A stretch of DNA of 64,000 nt from Scenedesmus sp. ARA3. Lineage: Eukaryota > Chlorophyta > Chlorophyceae > Sphaeropleales > Scenedesmaceae. The stretch is from assembly GCA_004335835.1 (NCBI GenBank), contig RWJK01001719.1:62001-126000 (forward strand). Direction: 5' to 3'. This document shows positions 1 to 9,453 of the stretch, in pieces. The notes under the pieces are model-generated. The model had not been told where the DNA came from and ran no database searches. It was given only the letters and a program-made list of their open reading frames with translations. Made by a program: the position numbers and the translations under genes. Every line of letters begins with the position of its first letter. Within the stretch, counting starts at the first letter, position 1.

Positions 1-2452
1 GCTGGACCTTCCCTTCAGCATCTCCCCCGTGGTGACGGGGCTCATGCTGATGCTGCTGTACGGCCGCGCCGGCTGGTTTGCCACAGCGCTGGCAGACGGA
101 GGGCTCAAGGTGGTCTTCGCCTTCTCAGGTGGGCTGCGCTTGCTGCTGGTGTTACAAGTTTGTCATTTTGTTACTTTTGCGTGCTGCAGCGCAGCGAGCT
201 GTGCATTGGGCGGTGTGAGGTCGGGCCGGGTGGCTGCATCGGCGGCCATATCGCGCTGCAAATGCCGCCATCACTGCTCCCTCCGCAGCGGCGGCCTCGC
301 GACAAACGTATGTTTGACTGGGATGCGCTGCGCTGCAGACGTTGGTGGCTGTGCATGCAGTGCTGTCGTGTGGTGCATGAGCAAGCAGGTATGCTGCCCC
401 CGACGCTGTCTGTGATGCTGCCCTTCTTCACCGCGTCGTTTTCTGCAGCAGCCTGCCCAATGCGTATGTCCAAACAGCAACACACAACGCGCAGTCACTA
501 TGTCATTATCATTGGTTGTCCTGTCTTGCCTTGTGCCGCAGGCATGCTGCTGGCCACGCTGTTTGTCACGCTGCCCTTCATCAACATATCATTTGTGAAT
601 TTGTATGTTCAATCAGCAACACATAACACTGGTGCATTGTGCCGCATTGTGCCGCAGGCATGCTGCTGGCCACGCTGTTTGTCACGCTGCCCTTCATCGT
701 GCGTGAGCTCATCCCCACGCTGGAGCAGATGGACCTGGCGCAGGAGGAGGCAGCACGCTCCCTGGGCGCCAACCCTCTGCAGGTGCGTGGATATGTGGGT
801 GGGTGTGTGGGTGTGTGGGTCGCTGGGTGGGTGGTGGTGCCCTGTTAAGCTGCCATGCACAATGTTTGTGGTGCAAAAAAGCGGCGCGCTCGCTGGGCGC
901 CAACCCGCTGCAGGTGCGTGGGCATGTTGGTGGCTGGGTGGGTGGTGGTTCGATGGCCAGGTGCCATTCAAAGTGTTTGTGGTGCAAACAAAGTATTTGT
1001 GGTGCAAAAAAGCGGCGCAATTGCTCAGCACAAACCCGCTGCAGGTGGGTGGCTGGGGTGGGCTGCTGCCATGGCCAGCTGCCTCGCACCATGGTGTGTT
1101 TGGTGTATGATAGTTGTACGGCAGATGGACCTGGCCCAAGAAGAAGCAGCGCGCTCGCTGGGCGCCAACCAGCTGCAGGTGGGTGGGCGTGTGGGTGGGT
1201 GGGTGGGTGGGTGGGTGGTGGTGCCATTCTAAGCTGCCATGCAATTGTTTGTGGTGCGAAAAAGCGGTGCGCTCATTGGGCGCCAACCCGCTGCAGGTGG
1301 GTGGCTGGAGTGGGCTGCTGCCATGGCCAGCTGCCTCGCAAAATGTGTGTGTTTGGTGTATGATAGTTGTACGGCAGATGGACCTGGCGCAAGAAGAAGA
1401 AGCGCGCTCGCTGGGCGCCAACCAGCTGCAGGTGTGTGGGCGTGTGGGTGGGTGGGTGGGTGGTGGTGCCATTCTAAGCTGCCATGCAATTGTTTGTGGT
1501 GCGAAANNNNNNNNNNNNNNNNNNNNNNNNNNNNNNNNNNNNNNNNNNNNNNNNNNNNNNNNNNNNNNNNNNNNNNNNNNNATGTTGGTGGCTGGGTGGG
1601 TGGTGGTTCGATGGCCAGGTGCCATTCAAAGTGTTTGTGGTGCAGACAAGCGGTTCGCTTGCTCGCCGAAACCCGCTGCAGGTCGGTGGGTGGGGCAGCC
1701 GCTTGCCATGGCCAGATGTATTGCAAAAACAAAACCACTTCGTGTGCTTAGCTGCGGTTGCCGTGTGTCAGCCCAAATGCACTGCCAGCTGGCTGTTTTC
1801 CTGGACAGCCTTGCCGCAAGATATTTTGTGCAGCTCAGCAGTTGCGACATATGCTGGGCTTGGGTGGTCAGAGCTGGCATGGCGTCTCACACAACCGTCT
1901 GGTCACGTTTGTCACGTGCGCGGCTGTGGCTGCAGGTGTTCTGGCATGTGACGCTGCCCAACATCCGCTGGGGGCTGCTGTATGGCGTCATCCTGACCAA
2001 TGCACGCGCCATGGGCGAGTTCGGCGCAGTCAGCGTAATCTCAGGTGGGCTCAGCAAATTGATTCAATCTTCTTTACGTTGCCAAATAGTGAAACAGGCA
2101 CATAGGTGCCCAAATGGCTACAGCTATGTAGATGTACAGGTGCGGCGCTGGTGGCAGTGGCAGCTGTGCTGTACAAATGGACTCAGGATAACTGCGCTGT
2201 ACAAAGGAAATGATTCACTGTCCACTCAGCGGCTCTTGGGTGCGAGCTTTACATGTACACTGTGTTTATCTGAAACGGGCGTGTCCTGCAAGCCGCTGGC
2301 TATTGAGCATTCTACAAACGGCTGTCGAAGTATGGGCGCTGCCTGTGACATGTGTGATTGCGTCCTGCGTGACACGCACAGTACATGTGACTGCGCACTA
2401 ACCGACACTGCTGCTGCATGTGACTGCGTGCTGCACTCACTAACACTGCTGC

Positions 2453-2500
<48 letters not shown>

Positions 2501-2675
2501 AGGAAACATCATTGGGCGCACGCAGACGCTGACGCTGTTTGTGGAGTCAGCCTACAAGGAGTACAACAGTGAGGCAGCCTTTGCTGCTGCAGTGCTGCTG
2601 TCCTGCCTAGCACTGGGCACGCTGTGGGTCAAGGACAAAGTGGAGCAGGCTGCAGCAGCAGAGGCCGCCAAGTGA
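1..2675 (+). CDS. SULP2: Chloroplast sulfate ABC transporter permease, CysW/SULP2-like (3' part; 5' end outside window)
   Basis: Inner-membrane permease half of the sulfate ABC importer; in Chlamydomonas the CysW-like subunit SulP2 works in the chloroplast envelope with SulP1 and an ATPase. Exons read 1-128, 658-782, 1936-2044 and 2503-2675, phases consistent, about 177 residues to the TGA stop at 2673. The opening [15 protein letters not shown], the block [18 protein letters not shown] followed by RSLGAN, and [13 protein letters not shown] with [15 protein letters not shown] match the CysW EAA loop and its surroundings very closely. The end is [14 protein letters not shown] followed by a last membrane helix and a charged tail. 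Intron 2 (783-1935) holds a ~131-base array of copies of the exon 2 end and an N gap. Intron 1 holds copies of the exon 2 start. Intron 3 ends in (CTG)15 touching the acceptor. The transit peptide and first helices lie left of the window. Confidence 0.9.
536..585 (+). repeat. Copy of SULP2 exon 2 acceptor and exon start in intron 1
   Basis: Bases 536-585 repeat almost exactly the real acceptor and exon start at 652-700 (GCCGCAGGCATGCTGCTGGC and the following bases). After about 45 bases the copy diverges. A more decayed third copy is visible near 386-435. The copies lie upstream of the real exon at roughly 115- and 150-base steps. Confidence 0.85.
783..1690 (+). repeat. ~131-base tandem array of exon 2 end plus donor copies inside SULP2 intron 2
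   Basis: Counting from the real exon 2 end (CAG at 780-782), further CTGCAG|GTGNG junctions occur with CAG at 911-913, 1042-1044, 1176-1178, 1294-1296, 1429-1431 and 1679-1681. The spacings are 131, 131, 134, 118 and 135 bases, and the last interval spans the N gap. Copies near 1113-1180 and 1366-1431 retain most of the coding stretch for [15 protein letters not shown]. The others keep only its end, preceded by a shared spacer containing TTTGTGGTGC. The gap 1507-1581 lies in this array, so the true copy number may be higher. Confidence 0.9.
1507..1581. other. Assembly gap (75 N)
   Basis: A run of N inside the SULP2 intron 2 array. The repeat probably could not be assembled across, so the gap length may be arbitrary. 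Confidence 0.95.
2455..2499 (+). repeat. (CTG)15 abutting the 3' splice site of SULP2 intron 3
   Basis: Fifteen CTG units run directly into the CAG acceptor at 2500-2502. The tract stands where the polypyrimidine tract would be and is the only pyrimidine-rich sequence there. Confidence 0.9.
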
Positions 2676-3745
2676 TGCAGCAGCGCGACAGATTGATAGC
2701 TGCAAGTACGGTTTAGCTAGGCGTAGGGGTGTGATAGAATGTGCAGAAGCTGGCAGCAGCAGGATGGGTTTGGGCAGGCCACCGCTCAGCCAAGTTGAGT
2801 TGTTGTGAGGTGGGTTTTGAGGGAGCAGTGTCAGCAGGTCGCCCTGCTGTGGTATGGACAGAACACATGGTGATTTACTTGCAAATGGCAGTCAGCTTGA
2901 GGCAGGAACTGCCAGTGTAGTATGCCATCGGGTATTGCTTGTTTGAGGTGTGTGCAGCCCCTGCTGTACATGCGACATCACACAGTAGTGCTGTGGCAGC
3001 ATTACTCCTGCTTCATGCAGTTGTTGCACTTTCGTTGTAACGATGGTGTGCTGATATGGACAGTTTGCAAGTTAATGCTCTTTATACAGTTTGGAGTTTG
3101 GGGCAAGTTTTGATGGGGTGTCCTGCTGCCATGGCAACTGAAGACCCAGGTTGATTATCCAGCAGGCAGTGTTGGCAGCATGGTGGCAGCACTGTTCTTT
3201 AAAAAGGCGTATTCGGTAACCAAGGGTGGCATCATAGCACCTGGGCCAATGATGCCAAGGGCAGACGCTTGCAAACGTGCAGTGCTCTGGTCAAGCTAAA
3301 GGAGGAGTGTTGACTGTTCAAGGCTCCGTCATACTACAGCGCCCCCAGCTGCAACAGCTGCCCGTAAACCTTTACTGCGAGTCAAAATACCCAATGAGAC
3401 CAGGCTCAGGTGGCACTGCTCTTGCTATCGCTTGCTACGGACACTTAAGCGAGGTTTAGTGGCCTTCGGTCCAATCCACGGTGAAAGAATGATCTGTGCA
3501 GCGCACGTGGCGTGAAGTTGATAGCTTGTGTCGTTAGTGAAGCTTGCTCGGCTTGTGAAAGGTGCATTCGCTCAGATCACTGACAGCAGGGGGAGGGAGC
3601 AGCACATTGAACTCACTCCCCCGACAGTAGTGCTCAGGCGAAACACAATATAGCACAGGCAAAAGTAAGAGCGATTCCGCTTTGTGCAGGCTCTGCACCA
3701 AACGGGCTGCAGCCTTCCTAACACGCTTGCTCTGGCCTGCGCGCA
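2676..3745. other. 3' untranslated region of SULP2 and intergenic / 5' region of the carbonic anhydrase gene
   Basis: Only short open frames without recognisable protein features are seen. The stretch should contain the SULP2 3' UTR, and possibly a first exon or 5' UTR of the gamma carbonic anhydrase gene, because its first recognised exon is preceded by GCGCAG, an acceptor-like sequence ending at 3746. Confidence 0.5.
3036..3040 (+). terminator. Putative poly(A) signal TGTAA of SULP2
   Basis: TGTAA, the usual chlorophyte polyadenylation signal, lies about 360 bases after the SULP2 stop. Support is motif and distance only. Confidence 0.35.
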
Positions 3746-6700
3746 GTGCCGTTCACGGTGGTGCACCTGGGGCGCCACCCTAAGCCAAAGGACCTCATTG
3801 GCAAGGCTATGTACGCGCTGGGCGGCATGATGCGCGGCCTAGGCACAGCACTAGACAGCATAGGGGTGGTGGTGCAGGGCCCATACGCCAGGCACGACCA
3901 CCGTGAGTGGCAAACGCTGCTATGGAAGCCGTTTGTATATCAGTTCCAAATGGGCAGTGCAGCAGCTGCTGATCAGGAGCTCTGGCAGTGCTTGCAGCTG
4001 CACCAACAGCACCAACAGCACCAGCAGCGGAGCTGACGCAACTAGCGCCAACTGGCACTGCAACAGCTCTGTCGCTACTGGGCATTATGAGGGGCACCTG
4101 AAAGCAGCCACGGCCATCTGCAGCGGCAATGCTCTCTGTTGCAACAGGCAGCAGTGCTTGTGCCCGCAGGTATCAGCAGGAATGGAGTCGTAGCTCAGCG
4201 CACTGCACATTCTGTTGAACACAACACCAGCACTCCCACTGCATGTTCTGTTTGCAAACATGGCTCAAGGTTGTCCCCTGCTTCATCCGCCTGTATATGC
4301 AGTGGTGCCAAACACAGCCTGGATGCCTTTTGAGGCAAACGCAGACATCAAGCCCGCAGCAGGCGCGCAGCAGCAGGTGCGGCCAGTGGGCATGCGCCCC
4401 GCGTGCGTATATCAGCAGCAGCAGCAGCAGCAGCAGCAGCGGCCATTACTGGCGGAGTGCCGGCTGTGGAACTCCAGCTATGAACCTGGCAGGCATGACG
4501 CAGCACTCCTGCACACTGCCGTCAAGGCAATTGCAACATTGTTGCAGCAACTGCATTGGCAGGCGTAACATAGTCAAGGATGCAGCCACCGAGCAAGGCA
4601 ACCGGTTGAACAAGCAGCAGCAGCGGCAACAGCACAGCAGCAGCAGCAGCAGCAGCAGCTGGTTTGCAGTCTTTGATCTGCCCAACACACAGCTTGCAGC
4701 ATGCCTGAGCTTGGTGGTGTGGATGGATTGGTGCTGATGGCTCTGCAGTGACAACTGCTGCTCCACCTCCGCAGTGCTCTTTACAGCAGCAGCAGCAGCA
4801 GCAAGTGCTAATACAATAACAGCAGCAGGCATCCGCTGCCGCCACTGTGGCCGTCTGGGCTGGCCGCAGCGCTGCTTCACCCACCAGCCACACAGCCACA
4901 CCACTCGCGCTAATGTCTCTAACACGTTATGCCACGTGCCTGCTGCCAGGTGCCTTTCAACCCGCGGCTGCGTGAGTCGCCGGCTCTGGATATTGTGGCA
5001 CCGCTCAAGAAGGGCAGCGCCGGCTTTGTTGCGCCCAATGCCAAGGTCATTGGCAATGTGTCACTCGGCAGCCAGGTGTCCATCTGGTACGGCGCAGTGC
5101 TGCGAGGTGAGCAGTGCTTTGGAGCTGAGTGCCGCAAAGCACAGGGTGGCACATGAGCAGTGCACAGGGTGGCGCATGATCATGTGGCTGGTAGCGCAAT
5201 GCTGCGAGGTGAGTTGTTTCTGGGGATTGCTGATGTCAGGCTGTGTCACGAAACCAGGGTGGCACCTGATGACATGTGGTGTCCATCCAGTGTCCAGAGA
5301 GTCGTGTTGAGATGCATGGTGCATGTGCTGGTGTTGTTTGGCTGTACCCTGTTGCTCTGCAACTTGCTGGTGTTATAAAGCACAGCTCGGTGGGTTGATC
5401 ACAGGCGTTGCTCACCACGGAGATATCACTCTGCTGCACGCGACATCATTGCCATCACGAGATCACACAGCACAGCCCGGCATTTGCTACTCACCATGGT
5501 GTTATTAACAACTCATATTATTGTTGCGCACCGTGTGCAGGCGACATCAACGCCATCACTGTCGGCGACAAGACCAACATCCAGGACAACGTGGTGGTGC
5601 ATGTGGCGCGCCACAGCCTCACCTCTGCACCGGCAGGCGGCCCCAAGCCCACCGTGATCGGCTCAGCAGTGACCATCGGCCACGGCGCAACGCTGCACGC
5701 ATGCACCATCGGCGACGGCTGCCTGGTGCGTGCTTTACGTGTTGTGCTATATGCTGTCGATGTGCTTCTGCAGCTTGGTGTCTGGTGGTTGAGAGGCATC
5801 CTGCACGGCCGGGCATATGTGTTGTCGCACTGTCGCAGCATTAGGTGGAGCCACATGGCTGCGCAACAGCCGCATTCGCAACGCAACTGATCAGCGGCAC
5901 GTGCTGTGGCTGCTGACTGGCACCCGCTAACACATCACCCCCTAGTGTGCAGATGGGGCTTGTCAACTGTATATGGTCAGAACAAGTGTCTTTCCAGCTG
6001 AGCCAGAGCTCCTTGCACCTCACAGTTTTGTCGCTGTCTCCTTATCTATGCAGGTGGGCATGGGCGCGACGCTGCTGGATGGCGTGGTGCTGGAGCCAGG
6101 CAGCATTGTGGGAGCAGGAGCAGTGGTGCCGCCAGGTGAGGCCCTGCCAGAGATCCACCTTCTGCCAGTAGAGGAGGACATGCATGTACCCATTTCATGT
6201 AGCCATGTCATGTACCCATGTCATGTCTCGTGTCGTGTCATGGCATAGCATGAGGTTTTGTTTTGCCAAGGATCCACCTGCTGCCTGTAGAGGACGACAG
6301 TCATGTGGTCATTCATGTTTGCAGTGGGACTGTGCTGTTGGCGTTGTGCAGCTTGCAGTTGCTGTGCGGCAGCTGGCGTGGTGGTGTGGCGCGTGGTGGT
6401 GACATGGCACTGCGATCTGCCAGAGCTGTTGCTCCTGGACTCAGGCTTGTGCAAAGGCATTCGATGTAGCGGAAGTTGGTGCATGCTAGGACAGCAGCTG
6501 TGCTCATCAATCTTGCTGTGCAATGTGAATTGGACAGCGAGCTTGATGCACACAGCTGCTGCCCATCGAGAATTCACAAGCAGCGGCCAAGTCATGCTGC
6601 ACGCTACAGCTGCAATACCAACCGGCAACCTCTTTCTAACCTGCGTGTTTGTACTTTCCAACCTGCCTGTTGTGTCCGTGTGCTGCGCGCTGCCGCAGAC

Positions 6701-7009
6701 GCTGTCGTGAAGGGGGGCGAGATCTGGGTGGGCTACCCTATACTGTGCCACACATCAGGCATGAGTCTCATTGACCTCATTGTTGCCCTTTTTTCTTTTC
6801 GCTGACTGATATCGCTGTGCTGCTTGTCGCCTGCCCCTGCTGCTGCCGCAGGCGCTGTCGTGAAGAGCGGCGAGATCTGGGCTGGCGCTCCCGCCAAGCT
6901 GCTGCGCAAGCTGTCAGCGGAGGAGAAGGGCTTCGTGGCGGCCTCAGCAGACAACTACGCCAAGCTGGCCACAGAGCACAGGTGCGGCGGCTGCATGTTT
7001 TGACGTTGG

Positions 7010-7051
<42 letters not shown>

Positions 7052-7177
7052 ATAGATAGGGTGACATGTGTGGCCTTGGGCAGCAGTAGGGGCTCGTAGA
7101 AGTGTGCAGGGGTCTTCCACAGCCCAGCACTGGAGCTGCTGTCACTGGCATGCTGCTGTTTCCGCTGCTGCCGCCGC

Positions 7178-7275
<98 letters not shown>

Positions 7276-7571
7276 TAGGATTGAAAATGAACAGCTGATT
7301 GAGGAGGTGTACCTTGACTGACCATATTCCCAAATCATTTCCAATTTCTCTCGCCTGATGTCATGTTCTTAATTCATTTCATTCCTTCTGCTGCTGCTGC
7401 TGCTGCCGCTGCCACCGCTGCAGGATTGAGAACGGCAAGCTGTTTGAGGAGGTGTTCCTGGACGCGGCCATTGCGGAGGAGCGCGAGTGGCGCTCCCTCA
7501 CCGACATCGACCTGCACATGGGCATTGCACGCGACGACCAGACGCAGCTGGTGCTGGCCACACGCGGCTAG
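3746..7571 (+). CDS. Gamma-type carbonic anhydrase, mitochondrial complex I type
   Basis: Left-handed beta-helix hexapeptide protein of the gamma-CA family; in plants and algae such proteins form the matrix-facing domain of respiratory complex I. Exons: first recognised exon (ATG at 3809, or read through from 3746) to a strong donor at 3903; then 4950-5106, 5541-5725, 6054-6135, 6852-6981 and 7424-7571 (stop TAG). Family blocks are ALGGMMRGLGTALDSIG, FVAPNAKVIGNVSLGSQVSI, GDINAITVGDKTNIQDNVVV, VTIGHGATLHACTIGD, MGATLLDGVVLEPGS, then SGEIWAGAPAKLLRKL. Three metal-ligand histidines are present (VVHV, IGHG, TLHA), suggesting a competent zinc site. The first-to-second exon join is unresolved: the 3903 donor leaves one base while the exon at 4950 needs phase 0, so a small exon is missing or a donor at 3935 is used. 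Introns carry several decayed copies of neighbouring exon edges. Confidence 0.85.
5199..5215 (+). repeat. Copy of gamma-CA exon end and donor
   Basis: ATGCTGCGAGGTGAG near 5200-5213 repeats the true exon end and donor at 5098-5111 (GTGCTGCGAGGTGAG), with similar flanking bases, in the intron right after the exon. Confidence 0.75.
6690..6745 (+). repeat. Decayed copy of acceptor and exon start (gamma-CA exon at 6852)
   Basis: The string GCTGCCGCAGACGCTGTCGT and the following GGCGAGATCTGG repeat the real acceptor and exon start at 6842-6890, about 155 bases upstream of the functional copy. The copy then diverges and could not encode the protein. Confidence 0.85.
7180..7272 (+). repeat. (CTG)31 microsatellite in the last intron of the gamma-CA gene
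   Basis: Thirty-one uninterrupted CTG units. They are followed at once by a decayed copy of the last exon start at about 7277-7312 (GGATTGAAAATGAACAGCTG, then GAGGAGGTGTACCTTGAC), which matches the real exon start at 7424-7465. A second, shorter CTG tract precedes the real exon, so tract and exon edge appear to have been duplicated together. Confidence 0.9.
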
Positions 7572-7640
7572 ACGCCGCTGTCGCTTGCTGCAGCTGCTGC
7601 AGGTTGGGGAGTTGTGTCCCCTGCAACAGCAGTGTCGTAC

Positions 7641-7805
7641 AACGGATGTAGCTGGTGCTGGCCACGCGCGGCTCGACGCTGCTGCTGGCTGCTGCAGCTG
7701 GTGCAGCTGGTGTTTTGGTTCAGTAACACAGTTGCGTCTACTGCAACAGCAGCATTGTTGTACGGCGGGCGCAACTGGTGCTGGCCATGCCTGGTTGGAC
7801 GTCAC
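7641..7805 (+). repeat. Two copies of the gamma-CA coding end in the 3' UTR
   Basis: The real C-terminal codons and stop (around 7545-7580, with CTGGTGCTGGCCACACGCGG) are repeated at about 7649-7685 and, more decayed, at about 7768-7805. Spacing is about 105-120 bases. The copies lie after the TAG and are probably non-coding. Confidence 0.8.
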
Positions 7806-8465
7806 TGTCTGCTGCAAAGGATCATAACAAGAGCCATCCAGCATGCAATGGTTTGATGTGCAGCACCGCACACTAGCAGCTGCGCTGTCGTGAATGGGGT
7901 GGGGCGGCAGTTGCTGTTGGCTACGCTGTCGCGCCACATGTGGCATGTGGCATGTGCTAGGACACTTATGCTTGTGGGTTCAGGGGGGCTTGGCAAATGG
8001 TGGGCCTGGCAGGTAGGCCACAGGCACATTTGATCGATCACAATAGGGGGCATGCCAGGCGCATGCAGATGAAGAAGGTGCTTTGACAGTATTGTCACAG
8101 CATGCCGTGCATTGGTGTGGCTGTTTGTGCATGATGCAGCTCAGCAGAGCTGCAGTTGGTGACACAGCTTTGCTTTATGCAGGTGGACGGAAGTTGTGCT
8201 CAGCGTGCCCTGCTTGCAAGCTGTGTTTTGTGGTGGTTTCGGAGCAGCATCGCTCAATCAGCGGTGGCTGCTGGCTTGTTAACAGGTAGTGTTTGGGTGT
8301 TGCATGATAATCTGGTTCATCTTGTGGCCAGCTGCACACTGGTTGGTGTGCATGAACTTGAGGTGCCACCGCGGCACATGAGGCATGTTTTGCAATTGAG
8401 GTGCGCCTGATGGGGAAGGTGCAGCTCAGCTGCCAGGCTGGCAAGCGGAAGTAGGATGGGAGTGA

Positions 8466-8470
8466 TGTAA
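8466..8470 (+). terminator. Possible poly(A) signal TGTAA of the gamma-CA gene
   Basis: TGTAA about 895 bases after the stop. The distance is long for an algal 3' UTR, though the duplicated coding ends may have lengthened it. Confidence 0.25.
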
Positions 8471-9285
8471 AGGACGAATTTATGCGACTCCTGATGTTTG
8501 TGTTGATTGTGATGGCATAATTCAGTGTTGCTGACAGCTACCCCGGCAAAACCGAAAGCGTGAAGGGGCAGGGGGAGTTCAAACTTGTCATATGCAACCT
8601 GCAAAAGCGGGTTCAGATCATGAACACCAGGTATAAGCAAGTGCCACAGTGTTCTGCTGCTGGTACCAACACCGACCCTCTTCACCACATGCTTGTACTG
8701 CTGTGGGGAACACCCGTGCACACGGCATGCAGCAGTGGAAATATGCAACCAGAGAAAACAGCAGCAGCATGGGGCAGCGGAGCAAGCCAGACGCATCTTA
8801 CGCTTACCAGGTCACGTCATCAACTGGTAGCAGGCGCTTTTGATGAAAACCACCTTAATATACAGCTTGCGATTTTTAGGCCGTCGCTATCAATGCTGTT
8901 GGTGTTGTAGACCCCGCTACTGGTCCCGTACATGAGTTTCGGAGCAGACGGAAAGGCTTCGGTGAACTGTGCGGTGTTGTCTCCAACAAAAAAATACATC
9001 TTCTTCCGCAGCTCCTCGAAATGTTCGTTGTCGGTGCAGTAAGAGTCTTGTTGCTTGACTAGTTCACGTGAGATGACCGAAGAGTTCTCTTCCTGTGGCT
9101 ATTTAAAGCGGCGGCGAACAATCATAGACATCAATAAACACCAGTTGGATAAATTGATAGCACCAAAAGCCGACTGAACGTGCGCAAAAGCAAAGATCTC
9201 AGCTCCATCATGACATGTTACTGTTACAGTACACGTAGTCGTTCTACGCAGCATGTGGCAGCACACCAAAATCTTTTGTAATGCA

Positions 9286-9291
9286 TATATA
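9286..9291 (+). promoter_or_regulatory. TATA-like element upstream of CPX
   Basis: TATATA lies 163 bases before the CPX initiation codon at 9454, a plausible distance for a core promoter with a short leader. GTAC at 9229-9232 and 9404-9407 are the core of the copper/hypoxia element known at Chlamydomonas Cpx1, but this four-base core is common by chance. Confidence 0.35.
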
Positions 9292-9453
9292 GTCCACCTG
9301 TAGCTCCGCGTCACACAGTCACTCTCGTGGTCGAGCTACTAAACCTGTGCAGGAGTGCTTTCGCCACTGCACACCCTCATTCAACACCTGGTGCATTTCA
9401 TTGGTACCTCATCTCACTTTGTGCAGCCAGATCTGGTGCGAGACAGTCGCAGC

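Larger units (their letters stand above)
7572..9453. other. Intergenic: 3' UTR of gamma-CA and promoter / 5' UTR of CPX
   Basis: Beyond the duplicated coding ends (to ~7805) no supported gene is seen. The last ~350 bases hold a TATATA at 9286-9291 and GTAC cores at 9229 and 9404 ahead of the CPX start. Confidence 0.5.

Noticed and set aside
609..1625. Minus-strand 338-codon open frame across the SULP2 array
   Set aside because: It is the antisense of the tandem exon-edge array and includes the N gap; His/Pro/Thr-rich composition follows from the repeat, and the plus strand explains it.
783..1690. CRISPR array
   Set aside because: The units share their whole length, including spacer-like parts, contain exon sequence and lie in a eukaryotic intron; no unique spacers or cas genes.
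7027..7344. Long poly-Gln, poly-Ser or poly-Ala open frames on both strands
   Set aside because: They are translations of the intronic (CTG)31 tract in all frames; there is no flanking coding signal.
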